A stretch of DNA of 6,736 bases. Origin: Globobulimina sp. (lineage: Eukaryota > Foraminifera > Rotaliida). Shown here one piece after another: positions 1-6,692 of this stretch. The stretch lies in assembly GCA_003354225.1 (NCBI GenBank), contig PIVH01000247.1:1-6736 (forward strand). Reading direction: 5' to 3'. The notes beneath the pieces were generated by a model. That model saw only the letters and a list, made by a program, of their open reading frames with translations, was not told the DNA's origin and made no database searches. How positions within the stretch are numbered: position 1 is the first letter of the stretch; every line of letters begins with the position of its first letter. The position numbers and the translations under genes are program-made.

Positions 1-46
1 TCAGTGGATCAGTGGATCAGTGGATCAGTGGATCAGTAGATCAGTG
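1..46. repeat. 8-bp tandem repeat, unit CAGTGGAT
   Basis: Four exact copies of CAGTGGAT (2-33) are followed by one variant, CAGTAGAT, and a truncated sixth copy. The window starts inside the array, so its true length is unknown. Scattered single copies of the same octamer recur to about 427, both inside and after the larger 79-bp repeat, so the two repeat types share an origin. Nothing in it looks coding. Confidence 0.95.
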
Positions 47-109
47 CTGTAGTCTTTCAGTTGATCTAATGTAGACTTAGAGATCAGTGTTTCAGTGTTT
101 CAGTGGATC

Positions 110-427
110 AGTTGCATTTCTCCTATCTATATAATAACGTACATAGAAATAATAGCTCAGTGTCTCACAGTTTCAGTGGTTCACTTGGATTTACCCTATC
201 TATATAATTACGTACATATGTATAGAGATATTGGCTCAGTGTTTCAGTGTATCAGTGGATCACTTGGATTTACCCTATCTATATAATTACGTACATATGT
301 ATAGAGATAATGGCTCAGTGTCTCAGTGTATCAGTGGATCACTTGGATTTACCCTATCTATAGTACAGGCCATATGTATAGTACAGACTATGGATCAGTG
401 GATCAGGGCATACGTGGATCAGTATCT
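110..427. repeat. 79-bp tandem repeat, about 3.5 copies
   Basis: Units start with CACTTGGATTTACCCTATCT at 182, 261 and 340, an exact 79-bp spacing. A more diverged copy of about 72 bp starts at 110 (CAGTTGCATTT...). Each full unit has a roughly 55-bp part with imperfect dyad symmetry (TATCTATATAA...TATAGAGATA around ACGTACATATGT), followed by three degenerate octamers (CAGTGTTT, CAGTGTAT, CAGTGGAT at 237-260). The last unit breaks off after about 20 bases and continues as different sequence with a direct repeat of TATAGTACAG (359-368 and 377-386), then more CAGTGGAT-like octamers. Because 79 is not a multiple of 3, the repeated peptide appears in different frames. The two short open frames here are therefore by-products of the repeat, not genes. 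Confidence 0.93.
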
Positions 428-614
428 GTGAGCTATTTGTAATAGTGATCATATTGTACCCGTTATTATGGGATAACCATATCAGTAGAACAGCACCAAG
501 AATATGATATAAATAGACAACACGAAAAAAAAAATGTACGTCTATACCAACAGAAAAAACATATTACCACATCCTTGTCAAATACACATATGATTAACAC
601 CCAATCTCTACAAA

Positions 615-2358
615 TTATTTCTTCTTCTTTTTCTTGGATTTTTTTTTAGCTTTGCCTTGTTTACCATTAATATTTGCCATTTTCCTCCATTTCTTTTCAA
701 AACTGATCAATATTTTATCTATTTTATTTCTCGATGATTGGTTCCTAACTTCTGCAAATCTGTCACTTCTCACTTTTCTTAACATTATATCCATTTTAGT
801 GACACTCACATTTTTCAATAAATCCATTGATATCACATCATTTGATATTAATTCGCTATACAAATTCTTCTGAAATAAATTATTTTTTTGCATCCACTTT
901 TTTAATTCATGTAGATTTTTTTTGCTCTGTTTTTTGCCTCTTTTACTAATCCACTCTTTCAATTTTATTTTTTCTTCGCCCTTTTTTGGAGCACTTACCA
1001 TTTTTGCTTTGTCCCTTTCGCAAAAATATAAAACAAAAAAACAAAACGCCGAAAGTATAATACCTTAATCTGAGTGTTCTCAGTCTTTTTTCCTCCGCTT
1101 CAATTTGTTTCCACTCAATACTTTGTTTATTTTTTTCATTCCTCGCTTTTTCCCTATTTTCTAATCTTTTTTTCGCTTTAATTTTATCAATTTTTCGTCT
1201 TTCCTGAGTCCTATAAACCATTCGAGTTTGGCGTGCAACTTTTTCTATGATTTTGTCCGGATTTTTCCATAACATCACCGGAATATTACTCACTTCCTGA
1301 CAGAATGAGATAAAATAATTAAAATCCACGAATAGTTCATCATTATCCATTGTATCCATATTATTTATATTTTCTTTGTCTTTTATGGACAAATAATTAA
1401 TTAAAAATATGACATCATTGTCATTTGGATGGCAGCCAATAACCGATAGGGCAGTTTTAAAAATCGCAAAATCGATTTCAACGCCATCCAATGCAAACTG
1501 CTCAATTATTTGTCTTATTTTGTTTGTAGATGGAATAATCATCGATGTCTTATTCATTTGCGACAAACTCATTCCTCGTAACTCTGCATTTTGCGCTGCT
1601 TCATAGAATTTATTTAATTCATCCTCATCCACTTCGATTTCTGCATCTTTTGCTTCCTCTTTCCGTTGAAACTCAGCCTGAATTTATCATTTCCGAAAAA
1701 CATCGGTAAATTTATGGGAAACAGAAGAGAAAAAAAACGTTTTTGATATGAAAATGTTAACATTCGCTTTTTGTTCGGCGTTAATGGCGATTCGTTGACA
1801 TATTTTTGTCAAATTACTATTTGGATCGATACTTGCTTTATTTCTTAATATTTGCAGAAAGCCGTAATAGTCGACACCTTCGTCAATGAGAGTCAATGCA
1901 ATCATTAAAAACGTTTCTTGTTTGTTTGATAAATTAATTTTATTTTCTTTCAAAATGGATAAAAATTTATCATATTCAATAAAGCCATAATAATCTTCAT
2001 CATATTCGGCAAAATTTAGTTCCAATGCATTTATATCATCTTCCTGCGATTCAGATAATTGCAGAAATACTACATCTTGTTCTTGTTCCTCATTGTTTAC
2101 AATTATATCATTCTCATTTGATTTTATTTCATCATTCTTACTAATTTGTGTTGCTTCATATGTTTCTATTTCAGCCAATGTGGGCAACACAAATCGAGAT
2201 TGCATCGAACGTACTTCTAAGATTTTACGTCTTTGTTCTTTCGATTTTGTATCTGTTTCAACAACTGCACGCTTTTTAATTTTCTTTTTTTTAGACTTAT
2301 CCTTTGTGGCATTCTTATTCTTGGTGCTTGTCACTTTTTTATTCTTCTTGGAAAACAT
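615..2358 (-). CDS. EF-hand-like, coiled-coil and SAM-like domain protein, three exons
   Basis: Spliced gene with exons 2358-1762, 1677-1064 and 1014-615, giving 536 residues and a TAA stop. The chosen start (MFSKKNKK) has A at -3; an in-frame ATG at 2370 adds four residues. Domains seen: a lysine-rich N-terminus (4-31); a degenerate EF-hand pair (about 112-172) whose first loop, DEDYYGFIEYDK, keeps D1, D3, G6 and I8 but has K at position 12; a second calmodulin-like pair (about 250-325), recognisable by its FKTALSVIG and VDFNYFISF segments but lacking full calcium ligands; a charged helical stretch (about 350-400); a SAM-like helical region (about 436-512, LHELKKWMQKNNLF... to FEKKWRK); and a poly-lysine tail. 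Calcium binding is doubtful; a scaffold role is inference. All exon phases agree (0, then 2). The full architecture is not a family I can name. The gene is divergent from the acetyltransferase. No AATAAA signal is visible downstream. Confidence 0.82.
1015..1063 (-). other. Intron 2 of the EF-hand/SAM-like gene (49 bases)
   Basis: Donor TTAAG|GTATTA and acceptor TTTTTGCGAAAG|GGAC on the minus strand, phase 2. Splicing gives ...RTLRLR-DKAKMVSAPKK..., joining the helical stretch to the SAM-like exon in frame. The next AG downstream (CAAAG) would shift the frame, which supports this acceptor. It is the shortest intron in the window. Confidence 0.75.
1678..1761 (-). other. Intron 1 of the EF-hand/SAM-like gene (84 bases)
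   Basis: Minus-strand intron with donor AAT|GTTAAC and acceptor AAATTCAG|GCT, phase 0. It contains a pyrimidine tract (TTTTTTTTCTCTTCTGTTTCCC in part) and in-frame TGA and TAA codons just before the acceptor, so it must be removed to join the exons. The acceptor is firm. The donor is weaker: other phase-0 GT sites inside this span would add about 13 or 19 residues to exon 1. I prefer the 84-base form because it leaves the pyrimidine tract in the intron and joins two lysine/glutamate-rich helical segments. Confidence 0.65.
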
Positions 2359-2475
2359 GGTTATGCACAAAGATGGTTTTCAGTAAAAACTGTGCTCGCA
2401 TTTCTTATTTCGATCTCCCATCGGCCAACCAATAATATTGTGATACCTTCCAATTTAATTATAATTAAATTAACA
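2359..2475. promoter_or_regulatory. Divergent (shared) promoter region, 117 bases, with CCAAT boxes and an AT palindrome
   Basis: The start codons of the minus-strand EF-hand/SAM-like gene (2358) and the plus-strand acetyltransferase (2476) are only 117 bases apart, so both promoters and 5' leaders must fit here. Visible elements are two CCAAT motifs on the plus strand (2429-2433 and 2450-2454) and a perfect 20-bp AT-only palindrome at 2452-2471. The palindrome contains TATAATTAAA and ends 4 bases before the acetyltransferase ATG. Use as a bidirectional promoter is inferred from geometry. Confidence 0.6.
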
Positions 2476-3420
2476 ATGCGGACATGGGTTCGATACATGG
2501 TCAGATTGTCTGAATCCGTACACACCAACAATGCTCGTTTAAAATCGTCAATCAGCAACATTGTGAAATTAAAAGACAAAAAGGGTGGCAATCTGTCATT
2601 TTTCAAAGTACCCTACGCCTACAACACAAGCAACATAATCGACAAAGTGATAGCTCCCGCATTCCTAACCGATGCCAACTATAATTATTTACACAAACAC
2701 CTAACCGACCGTAAATTAGCAGTTTATGATAGATTCCATAATTTAATTCCCTCCGTAACCAAATCAGACTGTGTAAACTCATACGTCTTATTTGACGACG
2801 ACAAACAGCAACACATCGGCCATGTATTGCTGTATTCGCCAATGTCGACAGAAAATGGAAAATGTGCATGCGACAGCCATGAGGACACAGGAAGGAAATT
2901 TAGCAGACAGTTATTGAAGGTATCGAATAAACTGCGTTCGGGGATAAAAATGTTTTATTTATCTTCTGCAATGCGGAATGAATATAAATTGATAAACAAG
3001 TTTATGCGTTGCGGCTATTGGGAGATCAGTTGTGTGTCAATAAACCCATCCATTCAATCCATAGGATATGGCTCGTTGATTATGAATGAAATGCACAGTG
3101 TTATAAACAACAAAAATATGATGAATGATAATTATAATATACCAACGATATTATTTACGTCGACTCCGTCCGCTTTGCGGTTTTATCAAAGATTGGGATA
3201 CCAATTGTTTATGCAACACAATATAAATAATGAAATTACGTCATATTCGTTGATATATCATTGCGATGCGGTTGTATTGGAAGTGTGGTTGGACCATTTG
3301 AGGAGAAATGTGACTTATTATCATAAAGTGGATAGGTTTAGTTTTATGCCCTCGTTTATACGGTCGATAGTTAAGAAAAGTGAAGAAAATAATTATGAGG
3401 ATATTTATACACCGGCTTGA
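2476..3420 (+). CDS. GNAT-family N-acetyltransferase, intronless
   Basis: Encodes 314 residues, probably an acetyl-CoA-dependent N-acetyltransferase; the substrate is unknown. The C-terminal half carries the GNAT signature. A beta strand (WEISCVSINP, 182-191) leads into motif A, QSIGYG (194-199), matching the acetyl-CoA pyrophosphate-binding Q/RxxGxG/A loop. Motif B follows (ILFTSTPSALRFYQRLGYQL, 225-244), with the typical strand-helix and the FYxRLGY element. The N-terminal 40 residues are basic and serine-rich, with one acidic residue before position 34, so a mitochondrial presequence is possible but weakly supported. The segment at about 123-145 (C130, C132, D133, H135) looks like a loop insertion, and about 52 residues extend beyond motif B. 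The start is the first plausible ATG in frame: it has A at -3, and the frame upstream is antisense to the neighbouring gene. No intron signal interrupts it and no AATAAA is seen just downstream. Confidence 0.87.
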   Translation: MRTWVRYMVRLSESVHTNNARLKSSISNIVKLKDKKGGNLSFFKVPYAYNTSNIIDKVIAPAFLTDANYNYLHKHLTDRKLAVYDRFHNLIPSVTKSDCVNSYVLFDDDKQQHIGHVLLYSPMSTENGKCACDSHEDTGRKFSRQLLKVSNKLRSGIKMFYLSSAMRNEYKLINKFMRCGYWEISCVSINPSIQSIGYGSLIMNEMHSVINNKNMMNDNYNIPTILFTSTPSALRFYQRLGYQLFMQHNINNEITSYSLIYHCDAVVLEVWLDHLRRNVTYYHKVDRFSFMPSFIRSIVKKSEENNYEDIYTPA

Positions 3421-3703
3421 GTTGCTTTATTTTTTCTAATATGCGTGGCTGGCACAAGAAATATATTTATTTATAGTATACATATACATAATGATGCATT
3501 GGTTCATAGAATGTTTTTTTTTTCTCTGTTGTGAATTTTTCATTTATGAATTTAATTTGTAATCTTAATTGTTTTTGTTGTTGTTGCTTGAGATGGTTTT
3601 AAATCGTCTCAGCGACGTTTTTTATTTCCCGTTTTAAATACATATTATTTTCGATAATTTATGGAGTGTTATTTTAGTTTTTGAGCAAACCTGGCGGACA
3701 TAT
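3421..3703. other. Intergenic region downstream of the acetyltransferase
   Basis: AT-rich sequence with no convincing gene. It would contain the 3' untranslated region of the acetyltransferase. It includes a TTG/GTT-rich patch (about 3570-3590) and, at 3590-3610, an imperfect palindrome (GAGATGGTTT / AAATCGTCTC). As RNA the palindrome could pair with two G-U wobbles, but it leaves almost no loop. I see no canonical polyadenylation signal. Confidence 0.6.
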
Positions 3704-3704
3704 C

Positions 3705-3818
3705 CACTGCAGCCACAACTATTGAGCTAATTTATTGTGGTGAGCGATTAACTCCAAAAGTTGAAGTCCGATCACCACAATGAAAATTAGCTCAATAGTT
3801 GTGATCTCGACTGCAGTG
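3705..3818. mobile_element. Palindromic MITE-like element, copy 1 (full length, 114 bp)
   Basis: Bounded by CACTGCAG (3705-3712) and CTGCAGTG (3811-3818), exact inverted termini. Inside, the left arm (ACAACTATTGAGCTAATTT then ATTGTGGTGA) is the reverse complement of the right arm (TCACCACAAT, AAAATTAGCTCAATAGTTGT), leaving a short central spacer (about 3745-3770). The whole element could fold into a single long hairpin. It has no coding capacity, so it resembles a non-autonomous miniature inverted-repeat or foldback element. No target-site duplication is evident. A shorter copy near the right end of the window (6607-6692) and an inverted copy immediately adjacent show that it is a repeated family. 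The superfamily cannot be assigned from the termini alone. Confidence 0.85.
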
Positions 3819-3913
3819 ATTGAGCTAATAGCTGATTTTCATTGTGGTGATCGGATTTCAACTTTTGCAGTTGATCACCACATTAAATTAGGTTCATACC
3901 TGTGACTGCAGTG
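3811..3913. mobile_element. Palindromic MITE-like element, copy 2 (inverted, overlapping copy 1)
   Basis: Read on the minus strand, 3913 to about 3820 follows copy 1: CACTGCAG at the outer end, then TAATTTAATGTGGTGATC, then CAAAAGTTGAAATCCGATCACCACAATGAAAAT in pieces that match 3754-3787 with one substitution. It is therefore an inverted copy that shares the CTGCAGTG at 3811-3818 with copy 1. Its own hairpin is weaker, because its outer arm (AGGTATGAACC...) has diverged. Bases about 3836-3870 are a near-perfect inverted repeat of about 3753-3788, which would form an additional stem across the two copies. Confidence 0.8.
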
Positions 3914-4296
3914 ATTTTTTCTATTTTATGATTTGGGTCAAATCGTCAATCTTTACTTTCAAGTTTCACCAATCACACACACAAAAAATAACAAATTAGT
4001 TTCACAATTAATCATAATAATATCAATAAATGGTTTGCAAAATATTGAATTTGATTATGGGATATGGATAATATCCTACAAAATTACTATATCATTACAA
4101 TTGTTTCATATGATATGATTATTATGATACTAGTCGAACCAAAATAATAAAATTAAACAGCTGCATGCAAAAACTTTCAATTTAAGCATTTTCGCAAGTA
4201 TTAATTTCAATGCACCGCCTCTTCGTTTAATACGTTTTAATTGATTCATCCTCACAGCCATTTGATTCTAGTGCGTTTGCACGGACAACATTTATC
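3914..4296. other. Intergenic region upstream of the third gene
   Basis: AT-rich, 383 bases. It should contain the promoter and 5' leader of the gene starting at 4297, but no clear TATA or CCAAT box is visible. A small dyad, GTGCGTTTGCAC, lies at 4271-4282, 14 bases before the ATG. A 61-codon open frame at 3933-4118 has no recognisable domain or supporting signal, and I do not regard it as a gene. Confidence 0.55.
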
Positions 4297-6149
4297 ATGG
4301 CAGAAGATAATCCGTATGTGTTATTTTTTATATGTACAATAAATTCAAAATGTTATAAATTCATTTTCCAGATTTCGCGACCATAATTCTGATGCAATCT
4401 GGGAGGAATTCGATGATATAGATTACGATTGCATCCTTACAGACGCTGCAGCCACCAAAGGAAAGCAGGCCAACACCGCATTGAACATCCGCAACCACAC
4501 CATGTCAATGCAAGAAATGGACCAAATCAATAATTTATCAGTCAAACAGCAAACACCATCAACGCCATCTTCTTATTATCCAACACCTCCACCACTTCCA
4601 TCACTGGACACAAACTCAGCCAACAACGATAAATTAAATGATGTTTTTTGGAGTGATCTGATTGACTCAGCAAGTCCGGCCGTGTCAAGTATGTTTTATT
4701 TCTTTTTTCCGAACTTCGGAATTTTGTACATCGCGTGTAAAAAAAACAAAAAATAAATGTACAGCAACTCGGTCAAAATCTACACCCAAACCAATCAAAA
4801 AAACCTCACAATCTCTCATCGAACAGGCGAGATATCCAATAACTCCACGCACTGCACACAAACGAAAACACTCTCGTCGCAAATCCGAATCTCGTACAAA
4901 ATCTCTGGCCCATCCCTCTGATTTAGCATTTGGCATTGAATTAAATACTCCGCAGAGAGTGCGTACAATTTCATGCGATGTGGTATCAAAAAAGAAGAGA
5001 AAATCACAAAAAAAACGCAGGAATTCGACCCAAACATCTCCTGCAAAGTCAATGTATTATAATAATTATCATGACATAAAATTGGATGATTTGGAAGAAT
5101 GTAAAGATCAAAGACGGAATTCATATTGCATTGAATTGGCAAAATTAGATTTTGATTCGTTGAAATTTAATGTAATGTCAGCGTGCAATTGTCAACCAAC
5201 CAATTTATTTGAAATTGGTAAAATTATCGACGTGTTACATGGTAAAAAGCATAGTTGGGAATTACAAGAATATTTATTTAATTATACGTGTTATGGTACA
5301 ACTTCGCCAATTTTTGAAATATCACATGAAACGAAGGGAAAACATTTGGTTTTGGGCTCGTATCCGCGGTTAAAAGACGCCACACAATTTTTAAAGTACC
5401 ATCCTGTAATTCCCATAATTGAATCATATGGAATTGATACGATGTATACACCGGTAAAATATACAAAACACAGTGGGTTTAACTATGCGTTACAAACAAT
5501 TATAAGCTCGACTGGGAAGAATATAGATTTGTACAATTTGAATATAACAAATAAGAATAACAAGATACTCACTGAGGAGCATAACGTTGTCAATGTAGAA
5601 TTTAAGCGACAATGTGAGAAGTTGTTTGATAAAATATTATATGGGAAAGGTTTTTGGAAATGGATACCCGGCGTTGATTCGGTATTTATTACGCATTGGA
5701 ATACATTTATGCGCAAATACAGAATCGGTGTGGAACATTGTTATTTGTCTGGCGATTTGCGAGGATATTTGTTATTAGTCTCGATGTTCTGGGCAGTTGT
5801 TTTACGATTTAAAAAGGAAAATCGATGCAAGAATTTAAGTAAATTGTTATCACGAAAAATGAGTGAGAGAATCTGTAGAAATTTGCAAGAAAAACTGAAT
5901 GAAAAGCATACATCGATAACCTTGGTGAGTTTGAATTTATTATTTCGACCAAATGGAATATTTCAAATATTAACAGAAAATGGATGGGATATTCAAGGAA
6001 TGGATGAAGGGAAAATAATACAATATCGACAGAGGAATATCTATGAAAATAAAATGAAAGATTTACAAATTAGTGTGCAAAAAGTGGCTAAGCATGCTGG
6101 AAAGGTTATGAGTTGGAGCAGAAATACTGAAAAGTGTATGATTATGTGA
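4297..6149 (+). CDS. Unrecognised nuclear-type protein: acidic N-terminus, basic patches, globular C-terminal half
   Basis: Exons 4297-4313, 4372-4688 and 4765-6149 encode 572 residues ending in TGA. The ATG has A at -3 and G at +4. I do not recognise the protein. Residues 14-28 (AIWEEFDDIDYDCIL) and 96-106 (DVFWSDLIDSA) are two short acidic/aromatic motifs in an otherwise disordered, Q/S/T/P-rich region (about 61-112), resembling activation or protein-docking motifs. Lysine/arginine clusters at 143-151 (HKRKHSRRK) and 187-197 (KKKRKSQKKRR) look like nuclear localisation signals, with TP and SP sites nearby. From about 232 to the end the sequence looks folded (GFWKWIPGVDSVFITHWNTF at 407-426; LRGYLLLVSMFWAVVLRFKK at 443-462). 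The latter is hydrophobic, but I read it as a buried helix, not a clear membrane span. Regulatory or DNA-associated function is inference. The gene is bracketed by palindromic elements. Confidence 0.82.
4314..4371 (+). other. Intron 1 of the third gene (58 bases)
   Basis: Donor AATCC|GTATGT and acceptor TTCATTTTCCAG|ATTT, with a good pyrimidine tract and phase 2. It follows a 17-base first coding exon (MAEDN plus two bases of proline). Reading through instead hits a stop (TAA at about 4339), so removal is needed to link this ATG to the long downstream frame. Confidence 0.82.
4689..4764 (+). other. Intron 2 of the third gene (76 bases)
   Basis: Donor TCAA|GTATGT and acceptor AAATGTACAG|CAAC, phase 1. 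Splicing joins ...DSASPAVS to TTRSKSTPK... and links two different reading frames. The intron holds an in-frame stop for the upstream frame (TAA at about 4754). The donor hexamer matches intron 1 of the same gene. Confidence 0.85.
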
Positions 6150-6154
6150 ATAAA
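6149..6154 (+). promoter_or_regulatory. AATAAA polyadenylation-type signal overlapping the stop codon
   Basis: AATAAA begins on the last base of the TGA stop of the third gene (TGAATAAA, 6147-6154). If used, cleavage would occur only tens of bases after the stop. A variant ATTAAA at 6257-6262 is an alternative. Use of either is inferred from the animal/fungal consensus. Confidence 0.45.
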
Positions 6155-6606
6155 TGCGTTGACTTATTTATGTTGTTTTTCCTTTACATTCAAAGTTAAT
6201 AATATGTAAATTATTTTTTTTTCGTTACAACACTTGACATGAAAACATAAACAGCAATTAAACATCAGTGACACATTAAGTGTTGCTGATCACTGCATAT
6301 TTTGTGACGTGACCTGTATAGGCACAATATATCGATATCCCAACTCTCTTAATCTATTTGCTTAATGTTTATTATTGCATAATTCTAGGATTCACAATCT
6401 AATGAGTCTTTCATATAATTTATTAAATTACTAATCCCATAATCAAAGTTAATTTTTGTCAAAGCATTTATTTATTTCAGATATTATTCTTAAATGAGAA
6501 TGTAAAAATTATCCATATACAATTGGTTCAAATGCATATGCGATTTTTATACCCAAACACATTTAAAACATTATCTTAACGTTTAGTAGATTTACTAGAT
6601 TATAAC
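6155..6606. other. Intergenic region downstream of the third gene
   Basis: About 450 AT-rich bases without a gene. It contains an inverted repeat, CAACACTT (6228-6235) and AAGTGTTG (6278-6285), and an overlapping short dyad, CAGTGACAC / GTGTTGCTG (6266-6274 and 6280-6288, two mismatches), followed by GATCACTGCA. The CACTGCA end resembles the terminus of the palindromic elements and could be a decayed relative, but the arms do not match that family. Nothing else stands out. Confidence 0.5.
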
Positions 6607-6692
6607 CACTGCAGACACAACTATTGAGCTAATTTATTGTGGTGAAATCCGATCACCAAAATTAAAATTAGCTCAATTGTGTGACTGCAGTG
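6607..6692. mobile_element. Palindromic MITE-like element, copy 3 (internally shortened, 86 bp)
   Basis: CACTGCAG (6607-6614) and CTGCAGTG (6685-6692) bound an 86-bp palindrome. The left arm, ACACAACTATTGAGCTAATT and on through ATTGTGGTGA, matches copy 1 (3705-3742) with one substitution. The centre lacks about 20 bases of copy 1 (around 3743-3762), and TCACC now faces GGTGA across a 7-base loop. The right arm is also shortened (TCAATTGTGTGACTGCAG against TCAATAGTTGTGATCTCGACTGCAG in pieces). Orientation is the same as copy 1. No flanking target duplication is evident. Confidence 0.87.

Noticed and set aside
95-431. Two open frames (63 and 66 codons) with nearly the same repeated peptide
   Set aside because: Both are the same 79-bp tandem repeat read in shifted frames; the repeat is not a multiple of 3 and there is no start context, domain or splice support.
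615-1632. Treating the three minus-strand frames as three separate genes
   Set aside because: The 1632 start would be GTG and the frame stays open upstream to a consensus acceptor at 1678; both junctions restore frame and phase, so one spliced gene is simpler.
2233-2475. N-terminal extension of the acetyltransferase by 81 codons
   Set aside because: Most of it lies antisense to exon 1 of the neighbouring gene and reads as hydrophobic shadow sequence; the ATG at 2476 has a good context and leaves room for the divergent promoter.
3705-3913. CRISPR-like array from the repeated GAGCTAAT/ATTAGCTC segments
   Set aside because: The copies are inverted arms of palindromes with no regular spacers, and the context is eukaryotic.
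3933-4118. A 61-codon plus-strand open frame
   Set aside because: AT-rich, no recognisable domain, no supporting signals, and situated in intergenic sequence next to the palindromic elements.
4685-5716. Several minus-strand frames of 62-108 codons opposite the third gene
   Set aside because: Shadows of the plus-strand coding sequence, with no domains and no splice or promoter support.
4045-6450. Short inverted match TTGATTATGGGAT (about 4051 plus strand, about 6433-6445 minus strand)
   Set aside because: Only about 13 bases in very AT-rich flanks; the surrounding sequence does not align well enough to call a repeat.
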